Origin: Halanaerobium sp051746665
GTDB lineage: Bacteria; Bacillota; Halanaerobiia; Halanaerobiales; Halanaerobiaceae
Assembly: GCA_051746665.1 (NCBI GenBank)
Contig: JBNJFG010000009.1
Span: 1 to 48,992 of the forward strand
DNA length: 48,992 bases
Direction of reading: 5' to 3'
The translations under genes and the position numbers were made by a program. Every line of letters begins with the position of its first letter. Within the stretch, counting starts at the first letter, position 1. The notes beneath the pieces were generated by a model. It was not told where the DNA came from. It was given only the letters and a program-made list of their open reading frames with translations, and did no database searches. Positions 26,769-35,096 of the stretch are shown piece after piece.

Positions 26769-28517
26769 TTGATTATTGGTATTGATGTTGGTGGAACTCA
26801 CACTGATGGAGTTTTAGTTGAAAAAGATAATTCTCATTATAAGATTGAATCAACTGTTAAGGTAAAAACCAGACATAATAATTTAAAGTCTTCAATTCTT
26901 GAAGTTTTAGATAAACTTACTGCATCTATAGATAATAAAAAGATTGAGAGATTAGTTTTAAGTACAACTCTGGTCACAAATATCATCTATGAAGAAAAAT
27001 ATGAGCCAGTTGGCTTGATTTTAATACCCGGGCCTGGTCTGAGCCATGAACATCTAAAATATGGTGAAGAAAATATAATTTTAGAGGGCTATATTGACCA
27101 TCGGGGTCAAGAAGTAAAATCAGTTTCAACTCAAAAAATTAAAGAGGGACTCAAGCGACTGCAGGCAGAGGAGATAGAAAATGTGGCTGTAGTTGGTAAA
27201 TTTTCTGTCCGCAATCCAGTTCAGGAAGAAAAAGTAAAAGAAATAATTAACCAGGGAGATTACAACTTTAAAAATATAACTTTAGGTCATCAATTATCCG
27301 GAAATTTAAATTATCACCGCCGAATAATCACTGCCTATTACAATAATGCAGTCAGCAGTGTTCATCAGGACTTTATTAATTCTATAGAAGCTTCTCTGCA
27401 GGCAAGGGAGATAAAAGCTGATCTATATTTACTTAAATGTGATGGGGGAACTGTTGATTTAAAAAACTCACGTAAAATTCCAATTAAAACAGTTAACTCT
27501 GGTCCTGCTGCCAGCATTATGGGGACTATGGTTTTAAACCAAAGTTCTCAAACGGGAATTGCTTTAGATATTGGTGGAACAACAACAGATTTTGGACTTT
27601 TTATCAAGGGAGAAACTGCTTTTAAGCCAAAGGGTATTGAAATTGATAAGCATCCCACTCTAATTAGAGGTCTTTATAGTCATTCAATTGCTCTTGGTGG
27701 AGATAGTGCAGTTAAGGTTGAAGCTGGTAAAATAAAAGTTGGTCCTGAACGCAGAGGTCCAGCAGCGGCTTTAGGGGGACCGGCTCCAACTCCAACTGAT
27801 GCCCTTTTAGTCTTAGATCAGATTAAAAAGGATGAAGCAAAGCAGCTTGATTTTGATCTAAAAAAAGCTAAAAGTGGACTTGCAGCCTTGAAAAAAGATC
27901 TTGACCTGAACTTTTATTCAGATTATCTGCAGGGGGATGAATCTGAATTACGACTGACTGCTCTGGCACAAATAATTATCGATCAAATAGCAGCAGAAAT
28001 CAAAAAAACTATTGCACAGATTTTAAAAACCATCAAAAATCAGCCTGTTTACACAATTAATGAATTATTAAAATCACCGGAAATAGAACCGAAATACATA
28101 ATTGGGATTGGTGGTCCGGCTGCTTCTTTAACTGAATTTTTAGCCGCTCAGCTGAACTTAAAAGCTGTAGTTCCCAAACATTCCAAAGTAGCTAATGCAC
28201 TGGGAGCAGCTTTCGCCCATCCAACTATTGAAACAACAGTCAGAGCTGATACTGCCCGCGGCTGCTTGGATATAGTTGAAGCTGGGATACACCGTCAGCT
28301 AAAAGATGAAAACTTTGATCTTCAAGATGCGGAAAAATTAGCTGAAGAATGGACCTTAAAAAGATTTAATGAGAAAAAATATCCTGTTGAAATTATCAGC
28401 AGTGAAAGTTTTAATGTAATTAGAAATAGAAGAACCAAAGGTCAGATAATAGAAGTGAAAGCACAGATTAAACCCGGGCTGATTGCTGATTTAAAGGGAG
28501 GTAAACTAATAATATGA
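26769..28517 (+). CDS. hydantoinase/oxoprolinase family protein
   Basis: A 582-residue ATP-dependent amidohydrolase-like protein of the HyuA/oxoprolinase group. IIGIDVGGTHTDGVLV at the N-terminus is the acetate-kinase-like phosphate loop. TVNSGPAASIMG near residue 244 and ALDIGGTTTDFGLF near 262 complete the ATP site. Members hydrolyse hydantoins, 5-oxoproline or N-methylhydantoin, usually with a HyuB partner, which is not adjacent here. The GTG at 26760 lies within the AAAGGAAG, so TTG 26769 is the better start. The stop overlaps the next gene by four bases (ATGA), so the two are translationally coupled. Confidence 0.88.
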   Translation: MIIGIDVGGTHTDGVLVEKDNSHYKIESTVKVKTRHNNLKSSILEVLDKLTASIDNKKIERLVLSTTLVTNIIYEEKYEPVGLILIPGPGLSHEHLKYGEENIILEGYIDHRGQEVKSVSTQKIKEGLKRLQAEEIENVAVVGKFSVRNPVQEEKVKEIINQGDYNFKNITLGHQLSGNLNYHRRIITAYYNNAVSSVHQDFINSIEASLQAREIKADLYLLKCDGGTVDLKNSRKIPIKTVNSGPAASIMGTMVLNQSSQTGIALDIGGTTTDFGLFIKGETAFKPKGIEIDKHPTLIRGLYSHSIALGGDSAVKVEAGKIKVGPERRGPAAALGGPAPTPTDALLVLDQIKKDEAKQLDFDLKKAKSGLAALKKDLDLNFYSDYLQGDESELRLTALAQIIIDQIAAEIKKTIAQILKTIKNQPVYTINELLKSPEIEPKYIIGIGGPAASLTEFLAAQLNLKAVVPKHSKVANALGAAFAHPTIETTVRADTARGCLDIVEAGIHRQLKDENFDLQDAEKLAEEWTLKRFNEKKYPVEIISSESFNVIRNRRTKGQIIEVKAQIKPGLIADLKGGKLII

Positions 28518-29854
28518 GGAATCCCAAAAAATTAAAAGCTAAAAATAAAGTTGGACTAATTTTCTTTCCTGCCTTTGACTGGGAAATCTCTCCAACTCAC
28601 CCGGAAAGAAAAGAAAGACTGCTTTATACCAGAGACCAGGTTTTTGAAGAAGGTTTGCTTGATATTGAAGGAATTGTAGAATATAATCCTGAAATAGCCT
28701 CTGAACAAGAAATACAAAGAGCCAATATCTGTATTCCAGATGTAGATAGTGTGGCCTCTGAACCACATAAAATTTCAGCTGGTGGAGCAATTAAAGCGGC
28801 TGATTTAGTTTTAGAGGGAAAAGTAGATAAGGCATTTGCTCTGGTTCGACCTCCAGGACACCATGCTCATCGGATAGTTCACGGTGCGCGAGGCTTTTGT
28901 AATATCAATAATGAGGCAATTATGGTTGAATCAATTCGCAATAAGTATCCCAATAAAAAGATTGCTTTTGTTGATACTGATGCTCATCATGCTGATGGTA
29001 CTCAGGAAATTTTTTATCATGATCCCAATGTACTTCATATTTCTCTGCACCAGGATGGAAGGACTCTTTTTCCTGGGACTGGTTTTGTTGACGAGCTGGG
29101 TGGTCCAACTGCCTATGCTAAAACTTTAAACATTCCACTACCACCAGGATGTTCTGATCAGGGACTGCTTTATGTTTTAAATGAATTTGTTTTACCTGTT
29201 TTAAATGATTTTCAGCCTGATTTAATTATTAATGCAGCCGGTCAGGATAATCATTATTCTGATCCGCTAACAAATATGAATATTTCAGCTAAAGGTTATG
29301 CCAAAATGAATGATCTTTTAGATCCTGATCTGGCTGTACTTCAGGGAGGATATTCAATAGAAAGTGCTCTTCCATATATTAATGTTGGTTTAATTTTGGC
29401 GATGGCTGGTTTAGATTACAGTTCAGTAGAAGAGCCTGATTATGAGCCAGAACTTTTAAAAGAAGATCAGAGCCTAATGGCAGAAATTAAAGAGACGGTG
29501 GCTCAATTAAAAAAGATCTGGGAAAATAGAGACAGCAGAGATCTTAAGGAAGTCTATGGAGATTTCTCGGAATTTTACAGCAGAGATAAAAGTATATTTT
29601 ACGATACAGCTGGAATCAATGAAAATCAGACCGAAAAAGTTAAAGTCTGTAGTCAATGTCAGGGTTATTTGATAATTGATTCTAAAGCAGCAAAAAGTCG
29701 TTTTAACAGCAGTCAGATTATGGCTGTTTCTATTCCAAAACTTGTCTGTGAGCACTGCCATCAGGAAGCCCGAACTAAATTTGAAGAATTAAAAAACGAA
29801 TATAAACATGTCTATCTGCAGGATTTAAAAGCAGATGAATATTTAAATGGTTAA
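28514..29854 (+). CDS. histone deacetylase family protein (lysine or amine deacylase) with C-terminal zinc ribbon
   Basis: A 446-residue zinc-dependent deacylase. The HDAC fold covers residues 1 to ~310: LVRPPGHHAHR near 110, FVDTDAHHADGTQ with zinc ligands near 152, QDNHYSDPL near 244 and LQGGYS near 276. An unusual C-terminal extension follows, with CSQCQG near 379 and CEHCHQ near 412, forming a four-cysteine zinc knuckle. Bacterial relatives remove acyl groups from lysines, polyamines or small amides. The ATGA overlap with the hydantoinase gene suggests linked function. A degraded copy of this gene's last ~20 codons lies at 31261-31330. Confidence 0.9.
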   Translation: MRNPKKLKAKNKVGLIFFPAFDWEISPTHPERKERLLYTRDQVFEEGLLDIEGIVEYNPEIASEQEIQRANICIPDVDSVASEPHKISAGGAIKAADLVLEGKVDKAFALVRPPGHHAHRIVHGARGFCNINNEAIMVESIRNKYPNKKIAFVDTDAHHADGTQEIFYHDPNVLHISLHQDGRTLFPGTGFVDELGGPTAYAKTLNIPLPPGCSDQGLLYVLNEFVLPVLNDFQPDLIINAAGQDNHYSDPLTNMNISAKGYAKMNDLLDPDLAVLQGGYSIESALPYINVGLILAMAGLDYSSVEEPDYEPELLKEDQSLMAEIKETVAQLKKIWENRDSRDLKEVYGDFSEFYSRDKSIFYDTAGINENQTEKVKVCSQCQGYLIIDSKAAKSRFNSSQIMAVSIPKLVCEHCHQEARTKFEELKNEYKHVYLQDLKADEYLNG

Positions 29855-29859
29855 TTATA

Positions 29860-29888
29860 ATTAGGGCACTTATTTTAAGTGCCCTAAT
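29860..29888. terminator. bidirectional terminator between the deacylase gene and cobT
   Basis: The 13-base perfect arms attagggcactta and taagtgccctaat are separated by three bases. The hairpin lies just after the + strand stop and 12 bases beyond the - strand stop, so it should end both transcripts. Confidence 0.85.
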
Positions 29889-29899
29889 TCAGATAAAAA

Positions 29900-30955
29900 T
29901 TATGACTGAGAATTATTTACAGCAGCTTCAGCAAAAGTGGCCATTTTTTTCATTAAACTAACAGAAGTATCTAAAAAAGGCATAGCCAGTACTGCTCCTG
30001 TACCCTCACCTAAACGCATATCCAGGTGAAGAAAAGGACTAAGTTCTAATTGTTCATAAACTTTTTTGTGGCCCGGCTCAACTGAACTATGAGAAGGAAT
30101 CAGATAAGCAACTACTTCGGGATTTAGTTTTTGAGCAATTAAAGCTGAAGCACCTGAGATTAAACCATCCATAATTACAGGTACTTTGTTTGCTGCTGCT
30201 CCAATTATAACTCCTGCCATACCAGCTATTTCTAAACCTCCAACTGCTGATAGAATATCAACTGCATCTTTTGGATCCGGATTATTTACTGCTAAAGCAG
30301 TTTTTATTATTTCTATTTTATGTTCTACACCAGCCGGATTTAAACCAGTACCAAAACCCACTATGTCTTTTAATGGGGCTTTAGTTATAGCTGCTATTAT
30401 AGCAGAGCTTGCAGTAGTATTACCAATTCCCATTTCACCAATTCCAATAACTTTAGAACCTGATTTTATACATTCTTCTGCAATTTCAATTCCTGCCTCT
30501 AGTGATTGAACCGCTTCCTCTCTGGTCATTGATCTTCCTTTTACCATATTATCAGTTCCATTTTTTACTTTTTTAATAATCAAATCTTTTTTATTAAGAT
30601 TATCTACCATTCCCATGTCAACAATCTTTATTTCTGTTCCAATTTCAGCTGCTAGAACATTAACTGCAGCTCCATTATTCAAAAAATTATGTACCATTTG
30701 GGTTGTCACTTCTTGTGGGAAAGCACTTACTCCTTCTGCTACTACTCCGTGGTCCCCAGCCATCACAATATGAGTTTTCTTTTCAAAATCTGGATAAAGT
30801 TCTGAACAAATACCAGCTAATTTAACTGCCATTTGTTCAAGTTTTCCTAGGCTGCCTTTTGGTTTTGTTAATTGATCCAATCTGTTTTCCGCTTCTTTCA
30901 TTTTTTTGGTATCCACTTTTTCAATTTTGTTTAAAGTTTTTTCTAGTTTTTTCAT
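29900..30955 (-). CDS. cobT: nicotinate-nucleotide--dimethylbenzimidazole phosphoribosyltransferase
   Basis: Makes alpha-ribazole phosphate, the lower-ligand precursor of cobalamin, from nicotinate mononucleotide and a benzimidazole. The 351 residues are full length: LTKPKGSLGKLE near residue 26, AGDHGVVAEGVSAFPQEVT near 62, GEMGIGNTTASSA near 172, SHSSVEPGHK near 289 and RLGEGTGAVLAMP with the catalytic Glu near 312. The start is the ATG giving MKKLEKTLNK, 6 bases after GGAGG; the longer frame upstream overlaps the riboswitch terminator. No other cobalamin gene is adjacent, so it may serve salvage or lower-ligand replacement. Confidence 0.96.
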   Translation of the reverse strand: MKKLEKTLNKIEKVDTKKMKEAENRLDQLTKPKGSLGKLEQMAVKLAGICSELYPDFEKKTHIVMAGDHGVVAEGVSAFPQEVTTQMVHNFLNNGAAVNVLAAEIGTEIKIVDMGMVDNLNKKDLIIKKVKNGTDNMVKGRSMTREEAVQSLEAGIEIAEECIKSGSKVIGIGEMGIGNTTASSAIIAAITKAPLKDIVGFGTGLNPAGVEHKIEIIKTALAVNNPDPKDAVDILSAVGGLEIAGMAGVIIGAAANKVPVIMDGLISGASALIAQKLNPEVVAYLIPSHSSVEPGHKKVYEQLELSPFLHLDMRLGEGTGAVLAMPFLDTSVSLMKKMATFAEAAVNNSQS

Positions 30956-30983
30956 TTTGATTCCTCCACTTTGATTTTTTAAA

Positions 30984-31026
30984 ACAAAAAAAAGTCCACG
31001 ACCTCCTAAAGAGATCGTGAACTTTT
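30984..31026 (-). terminator. attenuator terminator of the cobalamin riboswitch
   Basis: On the minus strand aaagttcacga pairs with tcgtggacttt (one U-G), and a run of eight T follows. It lies between the riboswitch and the cobT start codon, as expected for ligand-induced premature termination. Confidence 0.85.
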
Positions 31027-31047
31027 CCATCATTCACAAATAATTTA

Positions 31048-31203
31048 ATTAAATAGGCAGGTCTCCTGACTTACAGCAAATTCTTTTTTCCTTCCCTGTT
31101 TAAACAGGTGGATTACAAAAAGTTTTTAAGCTGAATACAGTGATGGGATCGCTTGAGATTCTAACTCAATTCCCTATTCTCCTTATTAAGGCACCTAAAT
31201 AAT
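31048..31203 (-). promoter_or_regulatory. cobalamin riboswitch controlling cobT
   Basis: Read on the minus strand, the segment has the cobalamin-aptamer landmarks in order. These are an AGGTGCC-type 5' arm, the AGGGAA...GAATCTC core, GATCCCATCACTGTA, and finally the B12-box-like AAGTCAGGAGACCTGCCT at 31054-31071. The attenuator hairpin follows at once. High adenosylcobalamin should therefore switch cobT off by termination. Confidence 0.92.
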
Positions 31204-31260
31204 TAATATTTTTTTTAAGTATATAGCAAATTATTATAAATTTCAACCAAAATTTATGGT

Positions 31261-31330
31261 AATTAAAAAAGAATATAAAGATGTCTGTCTGCAGGATTTA
31301 AAAGTAAATGAATATCAAATAATTAATTAG
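31261..31330 (+). pseudogene. degraded copy of the 3' end of the deacylase gene
   Basis: The segment translates as KKEYKDVCLQDLKVNEYQ and stop, matching KNEYKHVYLQDLKADEYL at the end of the HDAC-family gene (29790-29854). The DNA is highly similar over about 50 bases. The match continues past the stop into a remnant of the first arm of that gene's terminator (attagtgcatt beside attagggcact). No start codon or upstream coding sequence remains. It is 1.4 kb from the parent on the same strand, with cobT and its riboswitch between them. The rest of 31204-31525 is A/T-rich with nothing else to report. Confidence 0.8.
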
Positions 31331-31525
31331 TGCATTATTCAATCAAATTAACTAAAGGATTCTACTATTTTATAAAGAACTAATATATAATAAGCTAAAT
31401 AGTTAATATTAACTATTTATTGAAATAATTATAGCTATTTTTTTTTGTTTAGAAATTCAATAAATATTTAAAACAATACCTATATTATATATTTAAGCTG
31501 TTGAAATTTAAAGGAGGATGATTGA

Positions 31526-33484
31526 ATGAAGAGTTCAAAAAACCCTGAAAAAAATGAATTTGAGCTTTATGCTAAGGCGCTGAAAAACATCTCTGATTCA
31601 GTAATTATTACAGATAAAAATTTTAAGATAAAATATATTAATAAAGCAGCTGAAAATTTATATGGCTATTTACCATCTGAATTAAAAGGTGAAACCTCAG
31701 ATATTTTAAATGTAGAAATTAAGTCAAAAAATGTCTACAAAAAAATATATCAGAAAATATCCAGTGGTGAGGTTTATCAGGGTGAGCTATTAAACAAAAG
31801 AAAAGATGGTTCAACTTTCGTCTGTGATATGAAAGTTACTCCTTTAACTAATAAAAACGGAGAAGTATCTGCTTATATAGGTATTCAAAGAGATATTACT
31901 GCTAAGAAAAGAAAGCAGGAAGCAATGGAATTTCAGCTTAAATTTCAAAAAACACTGGCTGCTATTTCTGGTGATTTGCTCAATGTCAATAGTACCAATA
32001 TTGATAGAAAAATAAACAGTACTTTAAAAGGGATTGGTCATTTTTTTAATATTGATAGAAGTTATATTTTCCAGTTTTCAAATGATTGTGAACTTGTATC
32101 TAATACCCATGAATGGTGCGGAAGTGGTATAGAAGCACAGATAGATCAATTACAAAATATAAATGTTAATGTTTTTAATTGGGCTATGAATAAATTATAT
32201 AATAACCAGGTTATAAACATCAAAGATGTAGAAAATATGAGTGGCAATAAAGACGCTGAACAAAATTTATTGAAAGAGCTAAATTTAAAATCAATTGTTA
32301 TTATGCCGATGCATATTGAAAATAAATTATTTGGTTTTTTTGGTTTTGATTTTGTAAAAGAAAAACGAACTTTTTCAAAAGATGAAGTTAGGCTTTTAAG
32401 AATTTTTACAGATTTAATAACAAATGCTTTTTCTAAACATCTTGATTATCAAAAAATTAAAGAACTAACTTATCATGACAGTTTAACTGGATTATATAAT
32501 AGAAGGTTTTTTGTAGAAGAATTAGAAAGACTTGATACAAAAAGACAGCTTCCAATTTCTTTGATAGTGGCTGATATTGATGGATTAAAAGTTATTAATG
32601 ATAGTTTTGGCCATCAAAAAGGAGATTGTTTAATTAAAAAGAGTGCTGAATTAATAAAAAATGATATAAGAGATGAAGATATTCTGGCTCGTCATGGTGG
32701 AGATGAATTTGCAATTTTACTGCCGCAGACTTCAAGAAAAGAAGCTGAAAAAATAATATCAAGAATAAAAAACAATGCTAAAAAAAGTGGAAACTATCAA
32801 TTTGCTCTATCAATATCATTTGGTATTGCAGCAAAAACTAAGGTTGAAGAAGATATAAATAAAATTTTTAAATTAGCAGATGATAAAATGTATCAGAACA
32901 AATTATCTGAAAGCAAAAGTATTAAAAATAAAATTGTTCAGGGATTAATAAGTACTTTAGAGGTAAAAAGTAATGAAACAAAAGAACATACAGTTAGAAT
33001 GACCGAATTATCTTTAAATTTTGGCAGATATTTAAATCTTTCTAATTCTGAAATTAATAGATTATCCCTGCTTTCGACTCTGCATGATATTGGTAAAATA
33101 ACTGTGGATGATAAAATATTGAAAAGCACAAAAACACTAACTGAAGAAGAATGGGCAGCAATGAAAAAACATTCTGAGGCTGGCTATAATATTGCAAATT
33201 CTTCCGAAGAATTTGCTTTAGTCGCAGAAGAAATTTATTCTCATCACGAAAGATGGGATGGTAGTGGTTATCCAAGAGCTCTAAAAGGAAAAGCAATTCC
33301 ATTTCTGGCGCGTATTATTGCTTTAATTGATGCTTATGATGTAATTACTTCTGGCCGACCATATAAAAAAGCAGTGACTAAATCTGAAGCTTTAAAAGAG
33401 ATTAATAAGTGTGCTGGAAGTCAATTTGATCCTAAATTAGCAGCTGAATTTATAGAGTTTATAAAAGAAAAAAATAATATATAA
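31526..33484 (+). CDS. PAS-GAF-GGDEF-HD-GYP bifunctional c-di-GMP protein
   Basis: This 652-residue protein carries both synthesis and degradation domains for cyclic di-GMP. A PAS domain lies at ~12-130, a GAF domain at ~140-310, a GGDEF at ~312-470 with intact HGGDEF near 389-395, and an HD-GYP at ~475-650 with HDIGK near 520 and HHERWDGSGYP near 572. An RDED five residues ahead of GGDEF is a complete inhibitory site. No membrane segment is visible. Which activity dominates cannot be told from sequence. The start follows AAAGGAGG. Confidence 0.92.
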   Translation: MKSSKNPEKNEFELYAKALKNISDSVIITDKNFKIKYINKAAENLYGYLPSELKGETSDILNVEIKSKNVYKKIYQKISSGEVYQGELLNKRKDGSTFVCDMKVTPLTNKNGEVSAYIGIQRDITAKKRKQEAMEFQLKFQKTLAAISGDLLNVNSTNIDRKINSTLKGIGHFFNIDRSYIFQFSNDCELVSNTHEWCGSGIEAQIDQLQNINVNVFNWAMNKLYNNQVINIKDVENMSGNKDAEQNLLKELNLKSIVIMPMHIENKLFGFFGFDFVKEKRTFSKDEVRLLRIFTDLITNAFSKHLDYQKIKELTYHDSLTGLYNRRFFVEELERLDTKRQLPISLIVADIDGLKVINDSFGHQKGDCLIKKSAELIKNDIRDEDILARHGGDEFAILLPQTSRKEAEKIISRIKNNAKKSGNYQFALSISFGIAAKTKVEEDINKIFKLADDKMYQNKLSESKSIKNKIVQGLISTLEVKSNETKEHTVRMTELSLNFGRYLNLSNSEINRLSLLSTLHDIGKITVDDKILKSTKTLTEEEWAAMKKHSEAGYNIANSSEEFALVAEEIYSHHERWDGSGYPRALKGKAIPFLARIIALIDAYDVITSGRPYKKAVTKSEALKEINKCAGSQFDPKLAAEFIEFIKEKNNI

Positions 33485-33629
33485 GTTCTCTATTACATCA
33501 TATTTTTTCTTAGAAACTTTTTAATTAGAAGAATTTTACTAATAAAATAGAAAAATTAGAGAATTATAATCTCATTAATTGTTTTTAGAGCTGGAGAATG
33601 TTAAAATAAATATAAAGAAGGTGATTTCG

Positions 33630-34061
33630 ATGTATATAGTAAGTTCATGTCTTGCTGGTATCAATTGTCGTTATGATGGGGAAAATAATTTGAATGAAAA
33701 AGTTGCTAAATTAGTGAAAGAAGGAAAAGCAATTCCAGTTTGTCCTGAAATGCTGGGAGGCCTGGAAACTCCAAGAGATCGTTCCGAAATTGTTAAGGAT
33801 AAAAATGGAGATAGAAAAGTTGTAACTGAAAATGGTAAAGATGTAACAACAGAATTTATAAAGGGAGCTATGAAAACTGCTGCAATAGCTAAAATCGTTG
33901 AGGCTGATAAAGCAGTAATGAAAAAGAAAAGTCCTTCCTGTGGTTATGGTGAAATTTATGATGGAACTTTCAGCAATAATTTAGTTGAAGGTAATGGAAT
34001 TACAGTTGAATTACTAATTGAAAACGGAGTAGAAATTATAACAGCTGATGATTTAGATTAG
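33630..34061 (+). CDS. DUF523 family protein
   Basis: A 143-residue protein with the four-cysteine pattern of DUF523: SSCLAGINCRYDG at the N-terminus, PVCPEMLGGLETPR near residue 38, and KKKSPSCGYGEIYDG near 100. The conserved cysteines suggest metal or iron-sulphur binding; no function is established. The ATG that gives MYIVSSCLAG, after AAGAAGGTGAT, is chosen over an upstream in-frame start with no support. Confidence 0.9.
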   Translation: MYIVSSCLAGINCRYDGENNLNEKVAKLVKEGKAIPVCPEMLGGLETPRDRSEIVKDKNGDRKVVTENGKDVTTEFIKGAMKTAAIAKIVEADKAVMKKKSPSCGYGEIYDGTFSNNLVEGNGITVELLIENGVEIITADDLD

Positions 34062-34092
34062 TTTGTAACTTTTGTAGTGGGGTGCTAAATTG

Positions 34093-34926
34093 ATGAAGAC
34101 TATTTTGATAACTGGTTCGACTGATGGTATTGGCCGAGAAACAGCAAAAGCGCTGGCAAAAAGAGGTAACAGAATAATTATACATGGGCACAATAGAAAT
34201 AAAGCTCAAAGAGTAAAAAAAGAATTAAGTAAAATTAATTCAAAACTTGAACATAAAATTGCTTTAGCAGATCTTAAATCACAAGCAGAAATTTTAGATT
34301 TAGCTCTTAAACTGCAGCAGGAAGAAGAAAAAATTGATATCTTAATGAACAATGCAGGTATTTATCAAAATAAATTGGAGTTGACTGAAGAAAAAATTGA
34401 AACAACTACAGCGGTTAATTATCATTCCCACTTTATTTTAACATTACTGCTTATTCCTTGTTTAGAAAACTCAGAAGATCCCAGAATAATTAATTTATCG
34501 TCAATGGTTCATGCTCATAACATAGATCCAGCAGAAATTTGGAACCCCAATAATTTTAACGGCAGTCAGGCTTATTCTGATTCTAAATTAGCAATTATAT
34601 TATTTACTTTTAAACTAAATAAAATTTTAGATGAAATTAAAGTTAATTGTCTTCATCCAGGCGTAATAAATACTAAATTACTGCATAAAGGATGGGGAGG
34701 TGGTGGCTTGTCAGTAGAAAAAGGTGCTGAAACTCCTGTTTATCTGGCCACCTCCGATCAGATTAAAGCTGAAAGTGGCAGTTATTTTATTAATAAAAAG
34801 AAAAAGAAGCCTGCAGCTGCAGCTTTTAATCAGGAGCTCCAGGATGAATTGTGGAATAAAAGTATTGAAATGATAAACCATCAGGATATTTTAAATAAGA
34901 TTCCTGATTGGCTTTTAAATTCATAA
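34093..34926 (+). CDS. short-chain dehydrogenase/reductase
   Basis: A 277-residue NAD(P)-dependent oxidoreductase of the SDR superfamily. The nucleotide loop TGSTDGIGRETA is at residues 7-18, NNAGIYQ near 87, and the catalytic YSDSK near 157, preceded by INLSSMVH with the catalytic Ser. The layout resembles the retinol dehydrogenase or WW-domain oxidoreductase-like subgroup. The substrate is unknown. The ATG at 34093 is preferred over the TTG one codon upstream because of its spacing to GGGGTG. Confidence 0.88.
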   Translation: MKTILITGSTDGIGRETAKALAKRGNRIIIHGHNRNKAQRVKKELSKINSKLEHKIALADLKSQAEILDLALKLQQEEEKIDILMNNAGIYQNKLELTEEKIETTTAVNYHSHFILTLLLIPCLENSEDPRIINLSSMVHAHNIDPAEIWNPNNFNGSQAYSDSKLAIILFTFKLNKILDEIKVNCLHPGVINTKLLHKGWGGGGLSVEKGAETPVYLATSDQIKAESGSYFINKKKKKPAAAAFNQELQDELWNKSIEMINHQDILNKIPDWLLNS

Positions 34927-35096
34927 TTGATTAATTATGTCTTGTTTTAATAAATATATTTTTGTTTTGATCTCTAATTTTAAAATTCAAAATATTCCTA
35001 AAAAGGAGGGGTGTATCTAAAATCAATTATTTAACTGAGCCTGACTTTTTTATTGTGTGAAATAAGTATTTTCGTATTATCAAAGGGGGCAAAATA

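Noticed and set aside
31018..31033. A longer cobT start that would add 26 residues
   Set aside because: It would run translation through the attenuator hairpin. The ATG at 30955 has a proper ribosome binding site and gives the family's usual N-terminus.
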